Shown here: piece by piece, positions 40,551-49,828 of the stretch | How positions within the stretch are numbered: position 1 is the first letter of the stretch | Layout: every line of letters begins with the position of its first letter | Source of the DNA: JAJPHW01 sp963771505 | Lineage (GTDB): Bacteria; Acidobacteriota; Terriglobia; Terriglobales; Acidobacteriaceae | Assembly (NCBI GenBank): GCA_963771505.1 | Contig: CAVYTO010000002.1 | Location: forward strand, 310,001 to 374,000 | Direction of reading: 5' to 3' | Length of the DNA: 64,000 bases | Notes under the pieces: generated by a model | What the model saw: the letters and a program-made list of their open reading frames with translations, nothing else | What the model was told of the DNA's origin: nothing | Databases searched by the model: none | Position numbers and translations under genes: made by a program

Positions 40551-42353
40551 CTAGACTTCGGCCAATTCTTCTTCCAGCAGTTGCTTGTTGTAGAGATCGG
40601 TGTAATAACCGCCGCGCTCGATCAATTCTTCATGCGTACCCAACTCGACGATCCTGCCATCGTGCAAAACTGCGATCTGGTCCGCGTTTCGAACGGTGGA
40701 AACCCGATGAGAAATGAAAATCGTTGTGCGTCCGCGCATTAACTCGCGAAGATGATTGAGAATCTTGTCTTCGGTGTTGGTGTCCACGCTGGAGAGCGCG
40801 TCATCGAGGACGAGTATCTTCGGATTGCGAATAATCGCCCTGGCCAATGCCGTCCGCTGCTTCTGGCCGCCGGACAAAGTGATTCCCCGCTCACCTACAA
40901 GGGTTTCGTATTTGTCGGGAAAGCCCTCGATGTCTGAAGCGATGTCGGCTGCCTGCGCTGCGGCGACCACGCGCTGCTCGTCGGCGTTCTCAGCGCCGAA
41001 GGCAATATTTCCCCGAACGCTCTCGCTAAACAAGAAAGTTTCTTGAGGAACGAAACCGATGCTCTGGCGAAGTAGCCGGAGAGGAAATTCGCGAATCGGA
41101 CGGCCGTCAATCAGGACCATTCCAGGCGCAGCGTCGAAGATGCGCGGGATCAAATTCACCAGCGTGGTCTTGCCCGATCCGGTCGGACCAACGACGGCCA
41201 GACTGCTGCCGGCGGGAATGTGAAGGTTGATATCTTGTAAGACGGGGGTACCGTTGTAATCGAAATTCAATCCCCGAAACTCAATATCGCCTTCGATCTG
41301 CTCTACAGCGACAACTTCCGCAGCATCTTCAATCTCAGGTTCTTCCACCAGAATTTCATTGATCCGCTGCATGGAGGCGGTTCCGCGCTGGAAGATATTG
41401 ATCACCCACCCTAAGGCGATGATCGGCCACGTTAGCTGCACCATGTAAGTGTTGTAAGCGACGAAGTCGCCGACGCTCATGCTACCGTTCAGCATCAGCA
41501 CCGTCTTCGTTCCGAGATAGGAGACCAGAGTAACCGTCGAACGGCCGCCTAGCACCTCGCGTCCTCCAAGCCATAAAACGAGGACCACGGCCAGGCCCAG
41601 CATAGTTTCGAGCGTGGGCCATAACATCCCCATGAGGCGTACGAGCTTCAGGCTGCGAGCGATGTACTCGCGATTGGACGTTTCAAATGCGGCAATCTCC
41701 GCATCTTCCTGCACGTATGCGCGGACCACGCGCGCGCCGGAAAAGTTTTCCTGGGCGCGGGCGGAGATATCGGAAAACATCGCCTGTATGCGCTCAAAAC
41801 GTTCGTGAATGCGTCGTCCAAAATATTGCACAAGAATGCTGACGGCGGGAAGCGGCAGGAAGGCGTAGAGCGTCAACCGTGGGCTGATCGAAATCATGAA
41901 CGCGAGCGCACCCGCGGTGAAAACGAGCGTGTTGGCCGAGTACATGATGGCCGGCCCTAACAACATCCGAACGGAATTCAAATCGTTGGTGGCGCGCGCC
42001 ATGATGTCGCCGGTGCGAGTCCGTTGGTAATAGGAGTGAGACAGGCTTTCCAAGTGCCGAAACAAATCGTTGCGTAAGTCGAATTCAACTTCGCGGGAAA
42101 CGCCAATTACGATCCAGCGGGTGAGAAATTGGAAGATGCCCTTAAATGCGGCAACAGCCAGCAATAGCGACGCATAAATAAAAAGCTTGTGGCGGGTGAC
42201 GCCGGCTTGCATGTCGTCAACGGCGCGACGAATGATCTGGGGGAAAAGGATCCAGCTCCCGTTATTCAGGAATACGCAGACCGTACCCAGCAGGTAGCCA
42301 GAGCGATACTTCTTGAAATATGGGGCTAGCGGGCGAAGACTCTCGAGCAGCAT
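40551..42353 (-). CDS. MsbA-like ABC exporter (fused permease and ATPase)
   Basis: This 600-residue half-transporter works as a homodimer. Its six-helix membrane domain lies at about 1-325 (YRSGYLLGTVCVFLNNGSWILFPQII...). An ATPase domain follows, with Walker A VVGPTGSGKTTLVNLIPR, Q-loop FVPQETFLFS, signature LSGGQKQRTALARAI, Walker B KILVLDDALSSVD and switch His in ISHRVSTV. Lipid or drug export is likely; a dedicated substrate is not shown. It heads the minus-strand set with the methyltransferase and flavoprotein genes. Confidence 0.92.
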   Translation of the reverse strand: MLLESLRPLAPYFKKYRSGYLLGTVCVFLNNGSWILFPQIIRRAVDDMQAGVTRHKLFIYASLLLAVAAFKGIFQFLTRWIVIGVSREVEFDLRNDLFRHLESLSHSYYQRTRTGDIMARATNDLNSVRMLLGPAIMYSANTLVFTAGALAFMISISPRLTLYAFLPLPAVSILVQYFGRRIHERFERIQAMFSDISARAQENFSGARVVRAYVQEDAEIAAFETSNREYIARSLKLVRLMGMLWPTLETMLGLAVVLVLWLGGREVLGGRSTVTLVSYLGTKTVLMLNGSMSVGDFVAYNTYMVQLTWPIIALGWVINIFQRGTASMQRINEILVEEPEIEDAAEVVAVEQIEGDIEFRGLNFDYNGTPVLQDINLHIPAGSSLAVVGPTGSGKTTLVNLIPRIFDAAPGMVLIDGRPIREFPLRLLRQSIGFVPQETFLFSESVRGNIAFGAENADEQRVVAAAQAADIASDIEGFPDKYETLVGERGITLSGGQKQRTALARAIIRNPKILVLDDALSSVDTNTEDKILNHLRELMRGRTTIFISHRVSTVRNADQIAVLHDGRIVELGTHEELIERGGYYTDLYNKQLLEEELAEV

Positions 42354-42396
42354 GCGTTTCCAGTAGATGTGATTCTACCAGCCGCCGATGCAGGGC

Positions 42397-42513
42397 CTAG
42401 AGAAGGTCCCGGCGGAAGATCGCGACGGAAAGACTGATTAGGGTAAGGGCCACGCCAGACAGAAAGAAGCGAATGCAGCCTGAAAGAAGCGACGAGAGGA
42501 AGTCCAACGTCAT
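42397..42513 (-). CDS. Possible small one-helix membrane peptide
   Basis: This is a 38-codon frame (MTLDFLSSLLSGCIRFFLSG...AIFRRDLL) with one long hydrophobic helix and a basic end, 43 bases upstream of the ABC exporter start on the same strand. No ribosome binding site is obvious. It could be a leader or chance. Confidence 0.25.
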   Translation of the reverse strand: MTLDFLSSLLSGCIRFFLSGVALTLISLSVAIFRRDLL

Positions 42514-42687
42514 GCGCTCATTTCTGGGATCGCGTTCGCGATTATTAGTCGCGGGGAAGAGACTCTCCCGATTCCCTTCCCCATCTCCCGCCAACTCGCT
42601 CAGTCGTTGGGATATCACGAACGGTTACTCTTGATCTTGGTTTAGCAGAACTGAAAACCCGATGTGGTAAAGAATCGGTCAAGCGGA

Positions 42688-42702
42688 GTAAAGTTTTGTA
42701 AT
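42688..42702 (+). promoter_or_regulatory. CpxR-box-like site upstream of the cpxR-like gene
   Basis: GTAAA-GTTTT-GTAAT matches the enterobacterial CpxR box GTAAA-N5-GTAAA at 9 of 10 positions and lies 59 bases before the regulator's ATG. A further GTAAAG is at 42667 and an inverted CTTTAC at 42724. Autoregulation is inferred; use of the same box in this phylum is unproven. Confidence 0.4.
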
Positions 42703-42760
42703 GCGCGCAAATGATTGACAATTCTTTACTTCCGGCTTTTTCGGATTGCGATAGAAACGT

Positions 42761-43486
42761 ATGAGAAGAGAAACCGTGGAACGAATTCTAGTCATCGACG
42801 ATGATGCTGAACTGTGCAGCCTGGTCACGGAGTACCTCGCTCCAGAAGGCTTCGAGGTCGAAGCGCAGCACGACGGTAATCGCGGTCTGGAGCGGGCGCT
42901 CACGGGCGAATTCGTCCTGATCGTGCTCGATGTGATGCTTCCGGGACTGAACGGACTGGATGTCCTGCGGCGCCTGCGAAAAACTTCAAAGAATCCGGTC
43001 CTGTTGCTCACGGCGCGCGGTGAGGATGTGGACCGCATCGTGGGCCTCGAAATCGGCGCGGATGACTATCTTCCGAAACCATTCAATCCTCGGGAACTCG
43101 TGGCGCGCATTCGCGCAGTCTTGCGACGCACCGGAGATCCAACTGCGGCGAGACTTCCCGATGCGCTTCAGGTCGGTGATATCGAACTCGATCCTGCGAC
43201 CCGCACCGTGCTTCGAGCAGGTGAAGCGGTCGAGTTTACGTCGGTGGAGTTCAGTCTGCTACATGTCCTGCTGCAGGACGCCGGGCGAGTGGTCACGCGC
43301 GAACGGCTGGTTGATGCGGTGCTGGGAAGGAAATTTTCCCCGTTTGATCGCAGCATTGACATGCACGTGAGCAAGGTACGCAAGAAACTCGGCGACTCCG
43401 ATACTGGCGGCGAGCACATCAAGACTGTGCGCGGAGTCGGATATATCTTTGCTCACCCTCGTGAAGCCAGGAATGGTGCCAGGTGA
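42761..43486 (+). CDS. OmpR/CpxR-type response regulator
   Basis: The 241-residue regulator has a receiver domain (ILVIDDDAELCSLV, phospho-Asp in LIVLDVMLPGLNG, Thr in LLLTARGED, Lys in LPKPFNPRELVARI). A winged-helix DNA-binding domain follows (VEFTSVEFSLLHVLLQDAGRVVTRERLVDAVLGR...HVSKVRKKLG...KTVRGVGYIF). It reads most like CpxR, the envelope-stress regulator. GTG at 42776 (VERILVIDD) is an alternative start. Its stop overlaps the kinase start (GTGA). Confidence 0.9.
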   Translation: MRRETVERILVIDDDAELCSLVTEYLAPEGFEVEAQHDGNRGLERALTGEFVLIVLDVMLPGLNGLDVLRRLRKTSKNPVLLLTARGEDVDRIVGLEIGADDYLPKPFNPRELVARIRAVLRRTGDPTAARLPDALQVGDIELDPATRTVLRAGEAVEFTSVEFSLLHVLLQDAGRVVTRERLVDAVLGRKFSPFDRSIDMHVSKVRKKLGDSDTGGEHIKTVRGVGYIFAHPREARNGAR

Positions 43487-44889
43487 GACGGCTTTTCGTC
43501 AAGATTTTCCTTTCGTTCTGGCTGGCTCAGGCTTTGTTCATGGTGCTGGCCATGTTGCTTACGCTGGCCATGCGTCCGCCGAACGAGCATGCCGCGATCA
43601 TAGCGCAGCAAAGCCGCCTTCTCGATGAATCGGTGCTCGCTTTCCATGCTTCCGGCGTTGAGGGACTGCGGACCTACTTTCGCACCGAGCGTGATTCCAT
43701 CCACGCGCGGCTGTTCCTTTTCGACGAGCACGACAAAGACGTAACCGGGCGCGAGCCGCCGGACTGGATCACGAAAGTTGTTCGTGGGCAGACCCACACC
43801 GCAGATACGCTACTCGGTCGGCTATCGCCGTCACAGTTCCTGAAACAAACCGCAGTCGCGAGCGATGGCCTTCGCTACACGCTGGTGATCGAGCTTCCAC
43901 CTGAAAAACATGCCGCATTTGGGCCGAACGGCGATCCGTGGCTGGCAATTTTAATTGGAATTGCATCGTCTGGACTCGTCTGCTTCCTGCTAGCCCGCTA
44001 TTTGACGTCGCCAATCACCGACCTTCGCCGGGCAACCCAGAAGCTGGCTGCCGGCGATCTGACCGCCAGGGCAGGGGCATCCCATTCGCGACGCCGCGAC
44101 GAAATGTCGGAACTGTTGCGCGATTTCGATCGCATGGCAGGCCGGCTGGAAGGCTTGGTGGACGCGCAGAGTCGGCTTCTCAAAGATATTTCCCACGAGC
44201 TGCGTTCGCCTCTCGCAAGGCTGAACGTTGCATTGGCGCTGGCGCGGCAGCGCACCGGCCCGGAAGCGCAGAGTTCTCTTGATCGTATGGAACGCGAAGC
44301 TGATCGCCTCAACGAGATGATTGGCAGGCTGCTTACGATTGCTCGGCTCGAAGCGGGTGGCGAGGTGATGAAGCGGGAGTCCGTTTCATTGGCATCTCTC
44401 GTCACCGAAATTTCCACGGACGCGGCGTTCGAGGCTCAGAGCCGAAACTGCACCGTAGTTGAGGAGATACTCAGCGACGATGTGGTGATGGGAGACGCCA
44501 GCTTGTTGTACAGCGCAATCGAAAATGTTGTGCGGAATGCGATCCGTTACTCCAGAGAGGGCACGACAGTGCGCGTGAGGCTCGAGCACCGCGCCGGCGA
44601 GAGTTGCATAAAAGTCACAGATTACGGCGAAGGCGTGCCGGAAGAAGCTCTCGACAAGTTGTTCGAGCCGTTTTATCGCATCGACGATGCGCGTGGGCGC
44701 GGCACGGGAGGCGTTGGCCTGGGGTTGGCGATTGCTGCACGGGCGATTCGCCTTCATGGGGGCACGATTCGAGCATCCAATCAAGCAAATGGAGGGTTGA
44801 TGGTCGAAATGAGAATCCCAGGAACTGTGCAGATGAAGCCCGACGCTGAATCTTCTGCTGGCGAAATGCTAGAAATTCATCGCCGCTAA
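43483..44889 (+). CDS. CpxA-like sensor histidine kinase
   Basis: This 468-residue kinase has two membrane helices (about 6-28 and 150-172) bounding a periplasmic sensor of about 120 residues, then HAMP (RYLTSPITDLRRATQKLAAGDLTARAG). The HisKA H-box is DISHELRSPLARLNVALALA. The ATPase domain has N-box SAIENVVRNAIRYS, G1 VTDYGEGVP, F-box LFEPFYR and G2 GTGGVGLGLAIA. The start GTG overlaps the regulator's stop, so the two form a coupled pair. The signal is unknown; envelope stress is inferred from likeness to CpxA. Confidence 0.92.
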   Translation: MRRLFVKIFLSFWLAQALFMVLAMLLTLAMRPPNEHAAIIAQQSRLLDESVLAFHASGVEGLRTYFRTERDSIHARLFLFDEHDKDVTGREPPDWITKVVRGQTHTADTLLGRLSPSQFLKQTAVASDGLRYTLVIELPPEKHAAFGPNGDPWLAILIGIASSGLVCFLLARYLTSPITDLRRATQKLAAGDLTARAGASHSRRRDEMSELLRDFDRMAGRLEGLVDAQSRLLKDISHELRSPLARLNVALALARQRTGPEAQSSLDRMEREADRLNEMIGRLLTIARLEAGGEVMKRESVSLASLVTEISTDAAFEAQSRNCTVVEEILSDDVVMGDASLLYSAIENVVRNAIRYSREGTTVRVRLEHRAGESCIKVTDYGEGVPEEALDKLFEPFYRIDDARGRGTGGVGLGLAIAARAIRLHGGTIRASNQANGGLMVEMRIPGTVQMKPDAESSAGEMLEIHRR

Positions 44890-45061
44890 AATCGCATCGG
44901 GAGGCGATCCACCGGAGTTGCATGCCTCATCCCGGTTTGTTCTTTTCGTCCATTCCTGTTATCAAATGAAGACACCAGAGATAGAGTGTGCCGGGCTCCG
45001 CGGAGACCTTCTTGCGTAGTTTGCCCGCCCGACGACAGTCGAATATGGAGAAAAAACAGGA

Positions 45062-46237
45062 ATGAAGTACCGCTTGGTTGCCATTCTTCTGCTGTGCGGG
45101 ATCGCAGGATCGATTGGTTGCAGTTCCAACAATAATTCTTCCTCAACGTTGACGATTGCGGAATTGTACGTCGCGACAGCCGGGGATTCGATGGTCCAGC
45201 CTTATGCCATCACATTGACCAGTGGCGCGCTATCGACTGACGGCAGCCCGGGAGCGATCGGGACATCCCCTTCGGCGATGGCTCTCTCTCCAAACTTGAA
45301 TACGATGGTCGTTGCCGACTCGGTTGCGAACAACCTCTCGGTGTTCACAGTAAACGGGGATGGCACGATTACGGCTGCAGCCGGAAATACGGCGACGGGC
45401 ACGACGCCAGTGGGATTGGCCTTTAATCCTGCGGGAACTTTTCTTTTTGTAGTCAATCAGGGCAGCGAGAATATTTCCGTGTATGCCGTGAGCGGAACGA
45501 CGCTCACGCAGGTAGCAGGATCGCCCTTTTCCGCTTTAACACCCGGTTCGACGGTGCTGCCGCAACCGAGCGCAATCGCGGTGAGCCCTTCTGGGAATTA
45601 CGTGTATGTCGCCAATACTTTTGCGAACACCGTTTCCATGTTCGACGTCTCTTCGTCCGGTGCGCTAACCCAAACCGTTTCCTATTCTGTTGGACTGAAT
45701 CCTGTCGCGCTCGCGGTTACGCCTAAAGGCGGATTTCTCTACGTAGCGAACTTCAGCGATAACAACATTTCAGGATTCAGCATTTGCGACGCGATCACGA
45801 CCACATGCGCGAACGCGAACAGCCCGGATGGCAGCCTGACGCCGGTAGCCGGGTCGCCGTTCTCAGCAGGTCTAGGCCCGACCGCAATGTCTACCGATAC
45901 CACCGGCGCATTTCTCTTCGTCGCAGACAAGTCTTCGAATCAAGTCTCGCAGTTCCGGATCAGCGCAAGCACGACCACTGGTGCTGGAACGGGCGCGCTC
46001 ACAGCAAACAATCCGGCGGCAATATCGACTGGAACTACGCCGGTTGGGGTGGGCGTGGTGACAGGAAGCAACACCATCACGTCCACCGGCGGGACATTCG
46101 AATATCTCTACGTTCCCAACAACGGAGGAACATCCATTTCGATCTACAGCTTTGATTCAACACTGGGCCAGTTGACGGTCGTAGGAATGCCATACCCAAC
46201 GTTGTCAGGCAGTCCATCCGCTATCGCCGTTCGGTAG
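45062..46237 (+). CDS. Lactonase-like beta-propeller lipoprotein
   Basis: This 391-residue lipoprotein has a signal peptide ending in the lipobox GSIGC (Cys20) and a Ser/Asn spacer. A seven-bladed YncE/6-phosphogluconolactonase-like propeller follows. Repeated blades read PSAMALSPNLNTMVVAD, PVGLAFNPAGTFLFVVNQGSENISVYAV, PSAIAVSPSGNYVYVANTFANTVSMFDV and PVALAVTPKGGFLYVANFSDNNISGF. Such proteins are very numerous in Acidobacteria and their ligands are not known. No metal-binding residues typical of true lactonases were identified. It converges on lptFG with a 2-base gap. Confidence 0.85.
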   Translation: MKYRLVAILLLCGIAGSIGCSSNNNSSSTLTIAELYVATAGDSMVQPYAITLTSGALSTDGSPGAIGTSPSAMALSPNLNTMVVADSVANNLSVFTVNGDGTITAAAGNTATGTTPVGLAFNPAGTFLFVVNQGSENISVYAVSGTTLTQVAGSPFSALTPGSTVLPQPSAIAVSPSGNYVYVANTFANTVSMFDVSSSGALTQTVSYSVGLNPVALAVTPKGGFLYVANFSDNNISGFSICDAITTTCANANSPDGSLTPVAGSPFSAGLGPTAMSTDTTGAFLFVADKSSNQVSQFRISASTTTGAGTGALTANNPAAISTGTTPVGVGVVTGSNTITSTGGTFEYLYVPNNGGTSISIYSFDSTLGQLTVVGMPYPTLSGSPSAIAVR

Positions 46238-46239
46238 CA

Positions 46240-48573
46240 TCACGTCGGTACTTTCAGAATCAAGTAGCCCCCGATCAACCCAAAGATCAGGTCGGGCGAC
46301 CAGGCCGCCAGTAACGGCGGCAATTGGCTGATGTTGCCCATGGCTTCGAACAAGCCTGACATCGTCCAATAAACGACTGCGATTCCTACGGCGGTTGCCA
46401 CGCCGGTGATGGTTCCGCGCCGGCCTGCGGCTAAGCCAAAAGGAACCGCCAGAACCGCCATCACAAAAGAAATCGCTGGATACGCGATTTTTTTCTGCAA
46501 CTGAACTTTCAGGCGCACTACATCGAACCCGCTTTGCTGTAAGTCGCGAATGTAGCGACGCAGTTCCGCGTAATTCATTTCTGAGGACTGCTTCACTTCT
46601 TTTTTGAAGTAGGCCGGCGGTTCATTAATATCGCCGAAACTGGCGACATCGAACGCTTCGTAGTTTTGGATTGCAGGTCCCTTCAAGCTTCGTTGCCAGC
46701 CCTGTGTGCAGACCCAGCGCTGCAAGCCTTCGTCCCATTGGGCGCGCTCCGCATAGACGCGGTGAACGATCTCGAACGTTGCCGGATCAAACTGGAAAAC
46801 CGATAGATTGCCGAACTGATCGCGGTCGGGATCGAAAAACTGGTAGTAGTAGATCGTTGAATGCTGCCCTAGAATCCACTTCCGGTCTGGACTCAAGTAG
46901 GTCTGCGCAGGCTTGCCTTTGATTTGATTGCGCAGCGCGTCCTGCCGCTTGTTCGCGGAGGGTAAATAGAATTGCTCGAAGAAAAAGAGACCCGCCGATA
47001 AGACGATCGATGCTGTTAACACCGGGATCACGATGCGGTACAAGCTGATGCCCGTGGCCTTAATCGCCGTCATCTCGTTGGAGCGCTGCATGATGCCCAG
47101 CGTGATCAGGACGGCCAGCAAGATGCAGAGCGGAGCGGCGTTGTAAATGAAGTATGGCGACACGTTCAGCAGATATTCCCCGACAATCAGAAACGGAACT
47201 TGATTGCGAAGTATGTCGCCGATCAATTCAAAAAGCGTAAACACCAGCAGCAGGGTTACAAAAGAAAACAAAATCAAGCCAAGGTAGAAACCGAACTCCC
47301 GTAAGACATAGTCGTCGAGAATCATGGGGAAACTGGCGCTGAACACGCGAATCCGGCTTTTAGCTCGATCGTAAGCAGTACCGGAGCGCGCGATTTGCTG
47401 GCGCGGATCGTTTCCCCGCGCTCGCTTCAGCCACGGCAGCATTACATCCAGACGGAAAGCGGCAATCTCGAACGGGCGGCGTTCCACTCGCCACAACAAA
47501 AACGCGCCGACACAAAGAAAAACGAGATCCGCCAGCCAAACTCCGAAAATCGGCGACACTTTGCCCTGCCGGGCGAGCGACACTCCGATGAGCGAAACCG
47601 AGTAGTAGGCAAAAACCAACAACACCGTGAGCACAAACCCGCTGGATTTTCCGCCTTTTTTTGACGAAAGCCCAAGCGGGATGCCCACCAAAGCGAGCAC
47701 CACACACGCAGTAGGCAGCGCAAGCCTGCGATGGAACTCGATCATGAGCCAGCGGGCGTTGGCTGCGTCAGGAGTCGTCCCAGCACGTGAAAGCAGGTCG
47801 AACGTGCCCATCTGGGTCACCGGCAATTGCGATTCCTGCTTACTTCCCGCCTCCGGCACCTCAATCGGAATGTCTGTCTGGTCGAACGTTGAGATTTGGT
47901 AACGGGAGCGCGACGCGGGATCGGTCTCGTGGATGGTTCCATCCGTGAGATGAAGGTGCAGAGTGTGCGGGCCTTCGCTGACGAGAATTCCCTGCCGGGC
48001 CATGGTGACGCGCGGCGCCGCAGGATTACTGATCTCCGCGATAAAGACGCCTTGCCAGATGGCCGCGTGTTGGGCCGCTTTCACGTTCTGGACGTAGAGC
48101 ACGAAGTTGGGAAATCCCTCGTAGAACACGCGCGGCTGCACGGCAAAAGACGCTTGCGAAGTCTTAAGGCGATCCTCGAGGCGTCCGAGCGCGGCCTGCG
48201 ATTGCGGAGCGAGAAACACCCCGTTCGCCATCGCCAGCACCCACCACACCCCAACAAAAATCGATAGTATGCGCAGGAAGCGCCAGACGCCAATGCCACT
48301 GGCGCGCATGGCGGTAATTTCGCTATCAGCCGCCAGGCGGCTCAGGCCGATCAGGATTCCGACCAGCACTCCCATGGGAATGGTGTAGGTCAATGCGACC
48401 GGAACTGTAAAAAAGAAAACTTCGGCAACGCTGGGCAGCGGCGCGCTGTTACGCACGACGAGTTCGAGGATTCGCGCCAGGTCACTTGTGAAGAGGACGA
48501 ACGTAAAGACTGCGACTCCAATCAGGGCGTTGGAGAACACTTCACGCAGTATGTAGCGGGTCAAAATCCGCAT
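46240..48573 (-). CDS. Fused LptF-LptG permease of the LPS export system
   Basis: The 777-residue product joins two YjgP/YjgQ permeases that are separate proteins in E. coli. The first half (about 1-375) starts MRILTRYILREVFSNALIGV with IPMGVLVGILIGLSRLAADSEITAMRASG and a periplasmic jelly-roll. The second half (about 400-777) starts ILDDYVLREFGFYLGLILFSFVTLLLVFTLFELIGD and has LITLGIMQRSNEMTAIKATGISLYRI and AMGNISQLPPLLAAWSPDLIFGLIGG. A basic linker (LKRARGNDPRQQIARSG) joins them. With LptB and LptC it would extract LPS from the inner membrane. It is consistent with lpxD in this window. Confidence 0.92.
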   Translation of the reverse strand: MRILTRYILREVFSNALIGVAVFTFVLFTSDLARILELVVRNSAPLPSVAEVFFFTVPVALTYTIPMGVLVGILIGLSRLAADSEITAMRASGIGVWRFLRILSIFVGVWWVLAMANGVFLAPQSQAALGRLEDRLKTSQASFAVQPRVFYEGFPNFVLYVQNVKAAQHAAIWQGVFIAEISNPAAPRVTMARQGILVSEGPHTLHLHLTDGTIHETDPASRSRYQISTFDQTDIPIEVPEAGSKQESQLPVTQMGTFDLLSRAGTTPDAANARWLMIEFHRRLALPTACVVLALVGIPLGLSSKKGGKSSGFVLTVLLVFAYYSVSLIGVSLARQGKVSPIFGVWLADLVFLCVGAFLLWRVERRPFEIAAFRLDVMLPWLKRARGNDPRQQIARSGTAYDRAKSRIRVFSASFPMILDDYVLREFGFYLGLILFSFVTLLLVFTLFELIGDILRNQVPFLIVGEYLLNVSPYFIYNAAPLCILLAVLITLGIMQRSNEMTAIKATGISLYRIVIPVLTASIVLSAGLFFFEQFYLPSANKRQDALRNQIKGKPAQTYLSPDRKWILGQHSTIYYYQFFDPDRDQFGNLSVFQFDPATFEIVHRVYAERAQWDEGLQRWVCTQGWQRSLKGPAIQNYEAFDVASFGDINEPPAYFKKEVKQSSEMNYAELRRYIRDLQQSGFDVVRLKVQLQKKIAYPAISFVMAVLAVPFGLAAGRRGTITGVATAVGIAVVYWTMSGLFEAMGNISQLPPLLAAWSPDLIFGLIGGYLILKVPT

Positions 48574-48593
48574 AGGTCGAGGTTAGAGCGAGT

Positions 48594-49274
48594 CTAGCAT
48601 GCAGGCGGACCGGTGCTTTTGCGGGGCGTCTGCGGAGAACCAAGCGTGCTGGCGAGCAACTCGGTGTCGTCAGAGATAATGCCATCCACTCCCCAGCCTG
48701 CCAGTTTCCGCATCGTCGATGGGCTATTCACGGTCCAGACGAAGATCTTCCGTCCTGCGTATTGTATTTCTTCTGTCAGCCGATGCGTGATGAGCGTCCG
48801 TTCGACAAATACATACTGGACGGGCAACTTCCGCCAGCGATTGAGTTGGATTGGGCGGTCTGCAATCAACCCCAGAGGAATTGTGGGGGCGATTTCATGC
48901 AACTCATTCAACACTTTTGGCAGGAAAGAAGAAACCACAAAAGGGCGCGTCGCCGGGGCATTTCGCAGCAGGTCAGCGACGGCTGGTTCCAGGCCTGCAA
49001 CTTTCAGCTCAACATCCAGAAAAGCCTCAACGTGAAAGCGTCGCCAGATTTCATCTAGAGAGGGCAGCTCGGGCAAATCTGCCGCCGCGGCTCCAGAAAT
49101 CGTTCGTCCGTAAAATTTAGCGTCGTGACATATTACTGGCTGGCCGTCTGCCGAGCGGCGGACGTCGAACTCAAAACCGTCGCAGCCGTGGTCGAGCGCG
49201 AGTTCAAAGGATGCAACCGTATTTTCGCGTAGTTGAGTTGTCGCACGCGCTCCGCGATGGCCGAGCAGAAGCAT
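48594..49274 (-). CDS. Glycerophosphodiester phosphodiesterase
   Basis: The 226-residue GDPD has the N-terminal LLGHRGARATTQLRENTVASFELALDHGCDGFEFDVRRSADGQPVICHD. This gives the HR, EN and ExD catalytic and metal residues and the second His (CHD). FLDVELKV and VWTVNSPSTMRKLAGWGVDGIISDDTELL follow. It hydrolyses glycerophosphodiesters to glycerol-3-phosphate and an alcohol. No signal peptide is seen, so it is probably cytoplasmic. The ATG at 49274 shares a base with the queF stop (TGATG). Confidence 0.9.
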   Translation of the reverse strand: MLLLGHRGARATTQLRENTVASFELALDHGCDGFEFDVRRSADGQPVICHDAKFYGRTISGAAAADLPELPSLDEIWRRFHVEAFLDVELKVAGLEPAVADLLRNAPATRPFVVSSFLPKVLNELHEIAPTIPLGLIADRPIQLNRWRKLPVQYVFVERTLITHRLTEEIQYAGRKIFVWTVNSPSTMRKLAGWGVDGIISDDTELLASTLGSPQTPRKSTGPPAC

Positions 49275-49696
49275 CAGCGCGCCTTGGTGGATGAACGCGA
49301 AGATTTCGGCCGCGGCCAGCGGGCAACCACGGTCGTGGATATTCCGCCGCGCGGACGAAAATCTCCCTGAACTTCCGCCCAAACCGGTTTGGCACATTTC
49401 ACGACGTCTTCCAAAACCTGGTTCACGACGTTTTCCTGAAAGATCCCGAGATTGCGGTAGGACCACAAATATTCTTTCAATGATTTGAGCTCAAGACATC
49501 GGCCAGCGGGCATGTAGCGAATATTGAGCACGCCAAAGTCGGGCAACCCTGTCTTGGGGCAAACTGAGGTGAATTCGGGATCGTTCACCGTAATCTCGTA
49601 TCCCTTGAACTGGTTCGGGAACGTCTCGATCTCTGGGAAGTTGAAATCGAGACCCGCTTCTGCGTGATCGGGCGTGTACCGGGGATTTCTCGCCAT
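49274..49696 (-). CDS. queF: 7-cyano-7-deazaguanine reductase QueF
   Basis: QueF reduces preQ0 to preQ1 with NADPH in queuosine synthesis. The 140-residue product is of the short unimodular type. The thioimide Cys46 is in FTSVCPKTGLPDFG with Asp53 just after, then the T-fold CLELKSLKEYLWSYRNLGIFQENVVNQVLEDVV with the substrate Glu. The last ~15 residues (WPRPKSSRSSTKAR) are basic and not conserved. It precedes the GDPD gene by overlap. No other queuosine gene is nearby. Confidence 0.94.
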   Translation of the reverse strand: MARNPRYTPDHAEAGLDFNFPEIETFPNQFKGYEITVNDPEFTSVCPKTGLPDFGVLNIRYMPAGRCLELKSLKEYLWSYRNLGIFQENVVNQVLEDVVKCAKPVWAEVQGDFRPRGGISTTVVARWPRPKSSRSSTKAR

Positions 49697-49828
49697 ATAG
49701 TTTCTATCTTAACCGCACGGAGAATCTCTTGCTTTTGCGTCCCTGAAGCTGGCTAAGGCATCTAAAATGTTACGGTTCCCGTACTTTGAGCATGAAATGG
49801 CAGTGGTAAACTGCTGATTCAGCAAAAC

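Noticed and set aside
42715..42743. TTGACA at 42715 as a -35 box for the CpxR-like gene
   Set aside because: No acceptable -10 box is found 16-18 bases downstream.
44890..45061. Possible riboswitch in the leader of the propeller lipoprotein
   Set aside because: The leader is GC-rich with some pairing, but no conserved core of cobalamin, GEMM, TPP or SAM riboswitches could be matched.
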